In this document: positions 48,660 through 60,080 of the stretch, one piece after another
Numbering within the stretch: the stretch's first letter is position 1
Layout: every line of letters begins with the position of its first letter
Origin: Colletotrichum lupini
Taxonomy: Eukaryota > Ascomycota > Sordariomycetes > Glomerellales > Glomerellaceae
Assembly: GCF_023278565.1 (NCBI RefSeq)
Contig: NC_064674.1
Span: 310,001-374,000 of the forward strand
Direction: 5' to 3'
Length of the DNA: 64,000 nt
Program-made: the position numbers and the translations under genes
The notes under the pieces: generated by a model
The model's database searches: none
What the model was told of the DNA's origin: nothing
Seen by the model: only the letters and a program-made list of their open reading frames with translations

Positions 48660-51600
48660 GATCGTGGTGCATTAGGGGAAGACACCTGCATCGATGACGT
48701 CGTGGCAGTCTCCGTTTACCGTGTTCCAAACCACCCTCTGTGACAAGAGGCAGATATGGACAGCTACCTTCGTATGCGGCATTGAGCGAGCCGACGAATT
48801 CGTCATGTCGGTTAACAGCACCGTTCCCAGTCGCTTCGGGTTCTGTGCCCCTATGGACATCTGAGCTCGGATGTGTTAGCCCGTTGAATCTGAGATTTGA
48901 TAACTTTGATCACACCAAAGGTTCAGATAGCTTCCAATGCCAGGTTTTGACGGCTTGGTCTCTGGAAGCAGATGCAAGAAAGCTCCCATCCTTGGAAAAT
49001 ACCATTGAGGTCACACGTTCACAGTGGCCCCTGAACACACGTTTGTTTAGATCAGAGTCAAGTCCAAAAGATGTCCACTGCTATGAACGTCGCTAGCTGC
49101 AAGATGGGAGCTGTCGCACGCGTTTGCGATGGTGTCCGCTGTCTCGACGAGCTGATCTGCTACTTGACCAGTACAATCACCTACAAGAACAATGCGCGTC
49201 CAGCCTTCGGTTCGAGTGATAGATGCAAGTTGACGGCCATGATCTGAGACTGCGACTAGCCTGACCGAAAGCTGATTGATGATCTTGATGCAGTCCCCTG
49301 TAGCCCCCTGTCAGAGCTCTCGTTCTGAGAGGATGAAAAAGGAAGGCAACCGTATCTCAAGGAAAAAACATGGGTAGATGGAGCTGCTATTGTCTTCAGC
49401 TTTACGAAGGCAGGAACCGCTCACAGTGTTCTATAACTCAATAACGCTCGCTATCGAGAATGACGCCAATGTGCTGCTGTCATATGAAAAAGCAGACGAA
49501 AGAGGATTGCCACGAGTACAGACTTTTTGAACGCACCTGCCGGTTCTAGTATCCCGCAGCTCAGCATTACCCTGAAGCTGATGCGAGTGTGGCTCCATCG
49601 ATGGAAAAAGCCGTGGAGCAGACCGGATCGCCGGTGCTGAGCATTCTTGGACAAGAGTCTGTCGCAATGTCCCATAGCTTTACCATGCAATCAGAGGATG
49701 CGGAAGTCAGTACAGTCATATCAGAGGAGAGATGCACTGGATTGACGCGGTCCTGATGTTCTTCGAGGGTTCGTAAACGTGGACACCAGGTGTCTGGTAC
49801 TATAGATGTCAAGGACCATCTTGGCTCATCAGCCATAGCATGTTGCCTCGCGGGACTGCTGACTACCAATGCCGAGATGTAGGCTGACATGGGATCAACC
49901 TTGGTGAGGTCCAGGAGTAAGGCATGAATCTGATTGCGTCTCGGTCTGTTGGACCTTGCGACCCGACGGGCTTTCCGAGGTCTGTGAGAAATTAGTGCAA
50001 GCACGCAGCGACGATGACTTATCCACTGACATCAAAGATTTGGAGTATCGATAACATCAAAGGCACCCCTTGAGACGTCCTTCACAGCAGGCCCAAGTCT
50101 CCAAGCCAATGGAGAAAGTCTCACCTGATCAATGCATGGAATTGTTCGAAATGCAGCTGTCGAAATTATCGCCAGTAACATGATCAACCCAGTGTACAAA
50201 TACACAACGGATCTGTACTTACGCTTGTTTAAATGGCACATCGTAACTGAAAACTGCCAGCGGATCAGGATGCGAAACGCGGATATGTTTGGCGGACCCC
50301 AGGTCCATCGAGGCGATACTCGGGCCGCAGCGTCCTTGATATGGTTAGTTCAAGCTTCAACAGAACCAAATTCTTGTAATGCTCGATTCCTGATGGCATA
50401 GACTTGTCTGGTCGCCCGAACAAGAACTCCTTAACCGATTGGTGTATGAAGTCACCAGCACCTCCACTTATGTTCGTGACCCTAGTGACGACGGCGACCT
50501 GCTCTTCTATAGATCTGATAAGGGTTTGGGCTAGTATCTCGTCTTGGACCGGGTTCTCATTCGGGTTCGGTGACTCGGGCGCTAGGCTTTGCGGATCGGA
50601 GCTGTCTCGGGGCGGCAGTGATAACGTCGCCTTCGCCAAGTTCCGCTCTAGCCATTATACGTAGACCGCCGGCGGTCCTCGGGGGAGCGGCGGTCATGGG
50701 GAGAGAAGTCTTGGGGGAGAGGCGTTGGAGCTCGGAAGGGAGGAGGGAGAGGCATCGTTGGAGGAAGTGTGGTCGGCGGAGGTATGGTCGGCGGAATCGG
50801 GCTTGATGAGGGGTTTGTTTCGACGCCGAATAAGGCATGGGCTCAGGAGGGACATGAAAAAGGGATCGTATGGTCCAAAAGTCATCGCGACTTTCTGGTA
50901 TAGTCGACGATGGTCAGCCAGCTCGGCCGAATCAAGCGGGCGAGAGGTAACAAACACGGCCGCCAAAACTGACCTTCCATAATCTGCATCCAAACATTCA
51001 CAGATGTTGGTCAAAATTTCTTCACAATGAGCCCAGAGCGAATCGTGGTTGTGCAGGGACTTTCTGCGTGTGTCTTCTGTGAAAGCGAGTCGGCTGATGA
51101 CAAACTGAAGCAACCTAGAGGAATGTTTTTTTTGTGTAAGAGGCGAGATGACCGTGGCACTGAGCTCAAGGCTGTAGCCTCTCAGGACCCTTAACTTTTC
51201 TTCTTCGTGGTCGATGTAGACGTTTGCAGCCGCCGAATCAACCTCCTGGTTTGGTAGTTCAGAGACAAGACACTTATATCCTCTCTGGCGGCGGCGGCGA
51301 AACCTATGTCAATTCTAAACTCAGGACAAACTAGAACAATGACTTTGACGTGCATTCCCAGAACGAGAAGAAAGCTGGTGAGCTGCCCCAGACCTGAGGC
51401 TTACTGACCAGTGGCTTCGATGAGTAGCATAGTGCTGTACGGGCATTCATGGTTGACAGCATATACAATCATCCTGCCTAGAGCATCGCAGCTGCTGACG
51501 TGTTGAAAGAACGTCTTCCCAGCCCCTGAGTACTCGTGACTGTTGCGAAGAAGTTGAAGAAAAGATGACTCCTGGTTGAGGATCATGGGAAGAAGGCCAC

Positions 51601-52201
51601 AGAGAACGGAAGTTACGTTATTCAGTCGGTCGTCGGTTGCCTGGTAGAAAGAGTAGAAGATCGAGTCGCTTCGACCTTTGAATCCGTCAGTCGAGCCACA
51701 TAGCAGAATCGCCTTCCCTCTACCGGAGGCGTCTTTGATCTACAGCAGACACTCTCTGTTGCCAAATGAGGGAAGTCATCAGGGTCGAGTGTCTTGCGCC
51801 AGGAGCTTGGGAGTTCGCCGCCCTTGGTACGCTGAATGCGTATCTTGTCGTACAGTGGGCCGGTGACTCGTAGTTCAGCCAGGAATCGTAAGTCTTGAGA
51901 GGAGCGGCTATGGACGCCTGTTTAGTTTGTTAGCAGTCATCCTCGTGAAGTCTGATGAATCCCTACTAAGATTTACATCTTCAGTGACGTGCAAGTCCCC
52001 GAAAACTGAGTGTCGAACGCCGGTGCCACAGAACTCTGATGGTTGATCAGCCCGTGCAAAATGTGACTGTCGTATAGAAGTGTTAGTGGGCAGACCGAGA
52101 GATCACTGACCGCTCCATCCTTTTCCCCTTCTCACCTTGAGTCGCGGGAGTAAATTTCTGAACCGCGCTGCGTCGTTCACACCCTCGTTGCGCAAACTCA
52201 T
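48660..52201 (-). pseudogene. NACHT-WD40 (fungal NLR/STAND type) pseudogene
   Basis: The gene type is the fungal NLR-like receptor: a short head, a NACHT ATPase and WD40 repeats, in the class of HET-E/HET-D incompatibility proteins. The likely start is ATG at 52,201 (MSLRNEGVNDAARF). Exons 52,136-52,201 and 51,977-52,066 are separated by GT-AG introns of 69 and 59 bp with CACTAAC and TGCTAAC branch sites. Then follow FLAELRV.GPLYDKIRI, a P-loop ASGRGKAILLCGS (about 51,745-51,700; the expected Trp before it is a stop), IFYSFYQATDDRLNN (about 51,660), winged-helix-like sequence (about 50,820-51,110) and DFIHQSVKEFLFG (about 50,453). WD40-like units include TVLTSASSDCMVKLWD (about 49,680) and FSKDGSFLASASRDQAVKTW (about 49,000). 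Several frame changes and stops break it. Whether any part is expressed is unknown. Confidence 0.8.
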
Positions 52202-53282
52202 CGCAACATGGCCTTCTCGCTACTCGATCCTACGGCTCAAATGGTAGCAATGAATCAATGAACCGGACAAAAGTCGCATTCGCTCAGTCCTCCCGACCAA
52301 GAGGTTCCCCAACAGGATTCTGACGCAGACTCACCGCGAGCTAGCCTGACTGTACGAAGCTCATGGTGAGACCGTTGTCATCTACTGGAAACCCATGATT
52401 CCTGCGTTTGGTGTAAAGGTGGAAGGGCCGTTTGCAACTGGATAGACCAGCCGCAAGAGCTGAACGATAGACTTGAGAACCACCTATGTCAGGCAGCTCT
52501 CTCGCAGCCATGGCTTCAGCATCGCCCATTCCGTCTCTACGAGCGCCATCGTCTTTAATTGTCGGACTCCTATTCTGTGAGGTAGATGTGAAAACATACC
52601 TTGATAGGGGCTGAGAGCCCCGGTATTCTCCACGTTGACAGGAGCGCGGCGAGCACGCGGCGACCACCTTCCGAATTCCATTTCCTGCCTACTACTGGCA
52701 GTGTCAAATTTGTGGACAGAAAAGAGGTGAATTGGGCTTACATCGTGGCTTCGAACGGCCGTCAAATCTCCATCCATACTGCCAAAGGCCAATTACTATT
52801 CCGGTGTGATTGTCGTACTAAGACTCGAAAATCCCATCGACCTCATTATCTCCTAATCCTCCAACTTGTATATTTTTATCGCCCGAACTCCTCGGAAATC
52901 GATCGATCTAGCGTAAATGAGAAGGAGCTTTCATTCGGTCTGACTGTGGCCTAACAACGTGCGTTTCTCCCCAAGCCGAAGCCCTAGAGGCGTATCCAAT
53001 CTACTGCGAACGAATGTCAGTATATGAGCCTGCAATTGCGATGAGGGGAGGTAGCAGATCACGTACTATTCATCACTTATCCGTCTTGTCCCCGTCTTCA
53101 TCCCGGCCGATGTACCCAATTAAACAGTTTCCGTGTTGCAGAAAACTGGGAGTGTATGTACTGAAGTTGACTCGCAGTCGATGGGATACGTTGGCTGGGC
53201 GACTTGTTGCTTGTAGTATGCTGCTGCTTCAACCACGCGTGGGTGTCTTGGCTTCTGCCCGTTGGAGCGGCAGAACGAGGTA

Positions 53283-53435
53283 AGCTGCCGTCGAACTGGC
53301 TGGAGGAAGAGGAAGTGCCGTCGATGTGGCTGGAGGGGAAGGAATTACCGTCGACATGGCTGGAGGAAGAGACTACCGTCGACGTGGCTGGAGGTAGTGA
53401 GAGTGCTGTTGACGTGGTTAGAAGAGAGTGTTGAA
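53283..53435. repeat. GTCGA(C/T)GTGGCTGGAGGAAG minisatellite, block 1
   Basis: Imperfect units of about 24-33 bp around GTCGACGTGGCTGGAGG repeat about six times. On minus they would read as Ser/Thr-rich repeats (SSSSHVDG type). They may be a coding minisatellite of a lost gene. Confidence 0.75.
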
Positions 53436-53524
53436 GTGAACAGCAGAAAACGTGATCAGGTGATTGCAAACGGCCCTTCCACCTACTTACATTTGACGAA
53501 GGAATCGTGGACTCTACCCAATAA

Positions 53525-53750
53525 CTTTCTCCTTTCCTATATAGATATATGTAGCTCAACACGAGAAGCTGAGCTTCGAACCGGCCGAAAGGATTGCCCT
53601 GTAACTTCCTCCTTCTATATATATATAGCTCAATATGAGATACTGAGCTTCGTATCGACCGAAAGGATTGCACTGTTCCTTCCTCCTCCCTTATATATAC
53701 GTAGCTCAATACGGTGTATTGAGCTTCGTATCGGCCGAAAGGCTTGCTCT
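53525..53750. repeat. Three 75-bp tandem units, each with a hairpin
   Basis: Periods of 74 and 76 bp. Each unit holds a T/A tract, GTAGCTCAA…TGAGCTTCG, and CCGAAAGGATTGC or a variant. In unit 3 the dyad AGCTCAATA-CGGTG-TATTGAGCT (703-725 of 53,703-53,725) is perfect over 9 bp; in units 1 and 2 only the outer part pairs. Confidence 0.85.
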
Positions 53751-53796
53751 GCTGGCATGTATACCAACAGAGAGAGCTTGTCGTCGAGTTGGCTAC

Positions 53797-54055
53797 AGGA
53801 GGTGCCGTTGAAGTGGCTGATGGGGGAGCTGAGTGGAGGAAGTAGGAGTGCCGTCGACGTGGGCTAGAGGAAATGGAAGTGCCGTCGATGTGGCTAGAGA
53901 AAGTGGAGCTACTGTTGAATCAGTCAGAGGTGGAATTGAAATAACAGTATCACTAACGTAGCTAGAGGAAGTTGAATTGCCATTGACTGTGTCGTTGACG
54001 TGGTTAGAGGTAGAATTGACATGGCCACCGACGTAGCCGGAGAGAGTGGAAGTGC
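53797..54055. repeat. GTCGACGTGGCTAGAG minisatellite, block 2
   Basis: The same type of unit as block 1, more diverged (GTTGAAGTGGCTGATGG, GTCGATGTGGCTAGAG, GTTGACGTGGTTAGAGG). The hairpin repeat lies between the two blocks. Confidence 0.7.
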
Positions 54056-55475
54056 CTGGAAACAAGCGTTAGCCATCCTGGCGAAAATACTGGCACTTGT
54101 CTGCTTGTCGAGGCGCCAGGCAGACGGGGGGACATCGAGGATCTGAGCTGATCGCAAGTACGCGGAAAACGGAAGATGCCCGCAATGGGCAAGAGTCTTT
54201 GTTCAATTCGTATAGATGCTCTGGAAGAGATCTTTACTAATGGAAGTTTGAGATTCAGGCGAATGTTGGATCTGGGAGGTGTAAGGAGGATAAGAACCTT
54301 CCGCCACGAGCTCGGGGGAGGAATCGAGGTAAGGTAGGCAACCTGAGACGCCCCGTCCCAGCGGCCAGCGGTCGGGTGGTCGAGAGCTTGTGGAAGGAGC
54401 TCTTTCCGTAAAGAGATTTGGAAGAAAGGGGTGGAAGGTTGCGGAAGTGACTCCTCCGCGTGAGGTCAACTTCTGGCGGAAGGAGGTGCACGTGATGAAA
54501 CGCACTCTCGAAGCTTCCGTCTGGTTTCCGCAGTTAAGAGGAAAGTAGCACAGAGTCGGTCGTGTTCCTGCCAGTGATCTCTCCTTAAATGTTGACGCAC
54601 CTTCCTCTTCTGTTGAGTCCCCTTCTGCCTGACCTGCGACGGAACCTGCCACTACACGAGGTAGGCGTATTCCAAGCACTGATAGATAAGGTAGGAGGCA
54701 GAGCATCCTTGCAGTCGGTACGAAGCCCAATAACCGCATATTGGACTGCGTTTTGGTATGTTTGTGACGTGCGTCCCAACAGTAGGTGTGTGGATGCGAG
54801 TTGGGAGGTGCAGATGGTGCTGTCCCTCATGATGAGGCACCCAGTCCGCTCCCATGATCAACGGTTTGCGTCTCTCCATTTATCTCTCAACAGGTCTGGT
54901 AGGTCTCAGCCATCGCGTTGCGAGAGGTACCGTTAATCAACATGTGATCATCCCGCAACAAGTTCGACATGCCTTGCTTCGAGATAGACGGGAGGTGACA
55001 CATTTGAGCGGATACTGAGACTAGCTCACAGTGGAAACCGTCCAAACGCTGAAAATTTACATTAGCCTAAGAGTCGCAAGGAATAATTTCGATTCCAAAA
55101 CTCAGGATGCCAGCTTCACACAAATTTGGCAACGATTCGCCTGCAAACTGCGGGAGCCTCAGGTATGACCTCACTGGAGCCTTCTATGACCGAGGGTGTA
55201 GTTTAAAACCCTAGCGACTATCACCTGAAGGAGGGAGATGTATGGATCATGGAAGATAAGAGAGGATTCCTATGGCTTTTTGAGGCGTATGAATCATACC
55301 ACAGGGAGGTTGTCGTCATGGTGGCACTAGTGGTGGTATGTTTCAATGGCTGCAAATGCCAGGAAAAATGGCGCGCCGACCAATATTCAGCTCACACTGG
55401 CTACGTAGACTTGTATATGAAGCACCAAGTCTAAAAACTCGATCGAACGGTATTGGAATTCTGACTTTGCGGGAC

Positions 55476-55499
55476 GGGGGGGGGGGGGGGGGGGGGGGG
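55476..55499. repeat. G24 homopolymer
   Basis: Twenty-four uninterrupted G on +, able to form G-quadruplexes. Confidence 0.85.
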
Positions 55500-56248
55500 C
55501 TCGAGAAGGGCCGTGTTGAACGGTACCCGGAGAGGTAGGTGGTGCTGTGTTTGGTTAGCGCAATGATCATGGAGGGAGGGGGTTCTGGCGGGCGCTTGGG
55601 GCATGGTGGACCAGGTGCACGCGGTGGGATGGGGGGTGATACGATGGGAACGACTTGATCGATCCAGTCATATTGCTTCCCAAGTGGCTTGCACTTGCGG
55701 TAGCGTTGTCTGGTGGCTCCATTCCCGATATGTTTTCCTACATTCTGACTGGACAAGACACCTTCGCCGGCGGCTTTGTACCCCAACAATTCGAGAGAAC
55801 GAGTGCCAGAAGATATTCTCGTGTAAGATAAGTTGAGTTGAAAACCAGACCATAGCGAAGTGCCCGGGAGGGTCTGGACTCATCCTTATCTATCGGCAAG
55901 GACGCCTGTGAGTGTTTTGGGTCTGAGGCAACGTAAGGTAGAAGGTACGTTTTCACAAGGATCTGTGGGAGTCAACGATATCTTACTGAAGATAGCCAGA
56001 GCGGAAGGCACATCAGCGTGCGGCCGGAAACATAACGACAAGTACAATAAACGCAAACGTTAGGAATATCAGACAAAGCGACACCGTGCAGATCATGCTC
56101 CAATCCTCCCGTGAAGTTGAGACTTTCTCCCAACCTGAGTATTGTACGTACCTGCTGGTCTAGCAGTGGTAAGAAGATTCTTACTATTCGGCGACGAAGA
56201 TGCCCACTGCCAGCATCGCGACAAACGTTGCCAGATACCAGAAAAGGC

Positions 56249-56275
<27 letters not shown>
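56249..56275. repeat. G27 homopolymer
   Basis: Twenty-seven G on +, followed by CGCCCCGCGGGGCC. Run length may be inexact in the assembly. Confidence 0.85.
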
Positions 56276-56279
<4 letters not shown>

Positions 56280-56381
56280 CCGCGGGGCCACCTCAAGCCC
56301 CGGGCAGCACAGGCGCGAGAAGACGCGGCCACGGAGGAGAGAAGGAATTTTGAGAGGGCCGGCCGGGGGGATGTCTTCTAT

Positions 56382-56396
56382 GGGGGGGGGGGGGGG
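56382..56396. repeat. G15 homopolymer
   Basis: Third G run, 106 bp after the second. Confidence 0.85.
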
Positions 56397-57477
56397 AGTG
56401 GAGTGGGCATCCGTGGACCACTTCATCAGCCGGCAGTGAACATGCTCGAAGGATCATGCCTCGAGGTTAGAAGAAGATTTTGAGAGACCTGCCCGGCGTG
56501 AATCTCTTACATGTCTGTGGGGCCTGTCACCATAAGGTAAGGTAAGGTAGGTACGAAGTGAGCAACGCCGGCGACTGTGCGGACCACAAGCAAGGGAAGG
56601 CACGAGCAAAGTCTAAGGGCAGGCAACCCCTATCGCAGCTACCCCACCAGTCAGTGCTTACGCATGCCCAGGTCGCGCATTCCCATCCCTCCCATTGCCG
56701 AGAAAACCGTGCCTGCCACTCCTGTAGAAGGCAAAAACTACCTAACCCAGACATGACGTGATACATACATCACGCGGAACGATGTAGCTGCCTAAGGTGA
56801 CATGAGGACGGAGCAGATTATTCGTGTTGGGTTGGGTTACCAAGATAAAAGGCAAAAAGGGCGCATTGGGTAGGTGGAGCATGGTGGGTAGGCAGATGGT
56901 TTGAGCCCATGCAGATGGGCCCTTACACCCGCTTACACCTACACAGAAATTGCGGGCTCTGCCCACCAACTTCCTCCTCCCACTGCGCGCAATAGACCAG
57001 TACAGAATTATTGAATTCGTCACGATCAAAAATGTTGCCCTGTCGACGGGTATATCAATAGTGTGGCACAGGGCGGATGTGCTCGGGCCCGATCAGCCCA
57101 GTATGTGCCAATCGGGCTCCAGCGCAACTCGCCAGACCTCACCCTTACAATCAGCCTCCCGCGCCTTCTCACAGCAATTTTTCCTATCCGGGAAGTAACT
57201 CATGTCTCTACCCAATGAGAGCCCGCCGCCACAACCTTAAAGCACTTAAGGTACGCCCCGCTGCGCCTGCCCACAAAAGCAAGTAGTGCCCACGGGCCAC
57301 CGAGAACACTTACCAGCCGTATCCAGCCGTACCGGGGGAACGTCGGATGAACCTGCCCTGTGCTGGTGACTGGAAGACTGGACGTTGCAAAAATACCCAA
57401 TGTCTCGGGAGAATTTCCGTGTGAGGCCGAGCGGGCAGTCGCCAGGAACGGTGGATCTGGAAGGCGGCCAGAGCCAT

Positions 57478-57525
57478 ACAAACGGGCCCTCCACTTACAA
57501 ACTACCTCCAGAGGAGTCATGGGCT
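57478..57525 (-). repeat. Dispersed motif, copy in reverse
   Basis: ACAAACGGGCCCTCCAC … GAGGAGTCATGGG is a diverged reverse copy of the motif seen at 52,393, 53,462 and 59,100. Confidence 0.55.
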
Positions 57526-57999
57526 TCGCCCACTTCCATTCCTCCTCCTTCCACCTCCACACGTAGCAATGAACACCACTTCATTGACTCTTCGTCTCAA
57601 CCGTACTGTTGCCCTACTGACGTGTATTCAACACTTCGCTGCCCGGCCTGGAGAAGCTGTCCAGAGCCGGGTTCTGTGAGATTGGAAGTCCAGTTCAACT
57701 ACCAGTCAAGGGCAGCACAGAGGCCGATTCGACCCTCGACTAAACCCTAATTGCCCCTCCCACCTGCGGTTGGAATCCATATCCCTTTCCCATTGCCACG
57801 CAGAATCAATTGATAGACAGCAATTGATCCTTCATCCCACAGAACCGGACGGTTCAAACCAATAGGTTCAAGAGGCGCGGATAATGCCTTGCCTCGGACG
57901 CTATGTAATGCAATACGTAGCTTGCCAGAGCCCGTGCGTGATTGTTATCCTGAGACATGAATGTGGTATGGAGTCATTTTGATCGGCCCTGGTAGCGGC
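57526..57999. other. Stretch without recognised gene
   Basis: No motif recognised. It lies just downstream of the ankyrin remnant on minus. Confidence 0.4.
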
Positions 58000-59046
58000 G
58001 TCTCGTGAATATGCCCCTTCATGAAGCTTCAGCATGGCCCGCTAACTGGCGGATATCGTCTCAGAGCGAGCTGTTTGGCCTTCTCTATCTGTGATATGGA
58101 TATCTGCCCCGGAATGAAGTAAAAGCTTGAATGTCTCCTGACATTCATGCTACGCTACGCGATGGGGAGGGCATCCAATCACGCTGGTATGGAATATCCG
58201 TATCTGCGCCGCATTTGAGAAGAGCTTTGACCATGGCTTTAAGTGCAACACCTCATGCTGGGTAGAGGGGTCAGAACAGCCATAGCGAAAGAGGGTATCA
58301 CGGTCAGTTGGTTGAATAAAAACGCTGGCTCCGTTGCCAGCAAGCCACTTGAACTCACTATCTTGGCCCACGAAAGCTGCATGTCAATTCTCGTTGGCAT
58401 CGCGGCGTTCTAGATCGGCTTCTAGGCCCGCGACATCGCCAGGCTCGTCGTTCGCCGCCGCCACTCCCACAGCACTACCAGCGACTACGAGGCTAGCCAC
58501 CACGTTATCGGCGCGGACGTCGGAGCGCAGCGTGCCGTCGGGAACGCCTGCCACTGAGAAAGCTTCGACGGCGCTGACGATGTTGTGTCGGGTAGTGCCC
58601 AGCTTGACGATGTCCTCGGTGAACTTCGTTAGCAGCGACTCGGCCACGCTATTCGGCCGCGAGCTATGACCACTTCTTTAAGATGGCCTACGCCGCGCCG
58701 CCGAACAACGGCGTGATGATGCTGCACACGATCATAAAGCCCAGCGAGAAGGATTTCGCCGGGCGCGGCCGGCCGTTGATGATGAGCAGGATCATCCGGG
58801 GGAGTGGCCCCGCCTCTTGGTGCTCTCCATCCACCCGGCCGGGGTGCGCACGCCGAATAAGGCAATCGAATTACCGGTTCCGTCCATGCTTGTCCCTTTG
58901 CTAAGAGGTAGTCTCATTGCCGCGTCTTGGCGATATTTTGCTGCTTCTTCGAGGGCCTCGGCTCTGTTATCGCCTGCGTCAAGAGAAAAGCTTTCTGTTG
59001 GTGTACACGTCAGCAGGGCAAACCTTCCAACCGGTCCGAAGATCAA
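58000..59046 (-). pseudogene. Ankyrin-repeat gene remnant
   Basis: On minus the 3' part shows ankyrin-type sequence: AMVKALLKCGADTDIPYQRD (about 58,235-58,176) and, in another frame, ETFKLLLHSGADIHITDREG (about 58,135-58,075). The LLxxGAD core is clear in both. Upstream, one frame (58,384-58,647) runs on through a TGA, where Trp may have stood, into QDSEFKWLAGNGA. The first part (to 59,046) is not recognised. At least one stop and one frameshift break it. It could be the ankyrin tail of another NLR-type gene. The middle part (58,384-58,860) is notably GC-rich. Confidence 0.6.
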
Positions 59047-59094
59047 TTATCATAATGTCAAACTGCGTATGTGTAAGGAAGATGGAGGTTGGTG

Positions 59095-60080
59095 AGCAGA
59101 GTCCATGATTCCTCCGTAGGGTGTAAGTTGGTGGAAGGGCCGTTTGCACCAGCCCGACAACCTTATGAAACCCCTTTCTCTGTCATCAAAACTCCAATAC
59201 TGGTATAGTGTCTACACTGTGGGCAGAAAAGGCAGCGGATTCGGGTGAACTCGTGGCTTCGCATGGCCATCGAATTCAGAAGTGGGATCCCCTTCCTTGT
59301 ACCCTATAACTGAAGCTTCCGAATGCCCCTCTTCTATTCTGATAGCATTCTTGGGTCGTTGCCGTGCATGAGAAATTTAAAGTCCCCCACTCCTTACTTC
59401 CAACATGTATATTGACCCGGGATAAGGAAACGATCTCTTTTTCGGTCAGACTGCGCCCCGAATACGTGCATGTCTCTCTAAGCCGAAGCCCGAGAGGCGT
59501 ATACGTTCGCTGGGAGACTTGCTGCGTGTGCGTGCTGCTTTTTCAACCACGCATACTTGCCATTGAGTCGGCCAGAGGAGGTGTCGTCGAAGTGGCTGAC
59601 GATGGAGTTGACTGGAGGAAGTGGAAGTGCCCGGAAACCCGCGTTCGCCGTACTGATAGAGAACTCTCCCACTTTTTTGTTCATCATGGCACTTGCTGTG
59701 CTCGCCGTACTCGTTGTTCTGTCTGACGAGAACTGGAGCCACAAAGACAGAGACAAGTTGATGATCCGGGCTGCCCGCAAGTACGCAGCAAACGGAAGAT
59801 GCCCGCAGTGGGTAGAACCTTCGTTCAACCCGTAAGATTGCCTAGAAGAGATGGTGCAGTCGAAGGTTCTGCTGTTGGATCTTGGCAGTGGTGTATAAGG
59901 GCGAGAGCCTTTCGCTATGAGCTCAGGCGGACAAAATCGAAATAGGCGTTCTGAGACGCCCTGATTCAGCTGCCAGCGACCTGAGCCAGCGATCTGGCGG
60001 CGGATGCTTGTCGAGAAAGCTCTTTCCGCGGATAATTGTGGCAGATATAAGCTTGTCGAACTGACTCTTTCACGGCGAGG
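59095..60080. repeat. Diverged duplicated segment, copy 2
   Basis: It matches 52,385-54,560 block by block, for example AAGCCGAAGCCCGAGAGGCG (about 59,480), TTCAACCACGCATACTTG (about 59,543) and AACGGAAGATGCCCGCAG (about 59,790). It is shorter because the minisatellite is reduced and the triple hairpin repeat is absent. It lies upstream (on minus) of the ankyrin remnant. Confidence 0.7.

Larger units (their letters stand above)
52385..54560. repeat. Diverged duplicated segment, copy 1
   Basis: Several blocks match 59,095-60,080 in the same order: CCATGATTCCTGCG at the left, a block ending AAGCCGAAGCCCTAGAGGCG (about 52,970), CTTCAACCACGCGTGG (about 53,228), AACGGAAGATGCCCGCA (about 54,169) and GAGCTCTTTCCG (about 54,400). 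Copy 1 is longer by minisatellite and hairpin-repeat sequence. It lies just upstream of the NACHT-WD40 start. I recognise no protein in it. Confidence 0.7.
54600..57475. other. Stretch without recognised gene
   Basis: Frames up to 148 codons occur on both strands, but those of 55.3-56.5 kb owe their length to G/C homopolymer tracts (Gly or Pro runs). Nothing resembles a known family. It contains three long G runs and a short GGTAA tandem run at about 56,535-56,553. Confidence 0.45.

Noticed and set aside
55343..56483. Gly-rich and Pro-rich frames
   Set aside because: Their length comes from G homopolymers read in all frames.
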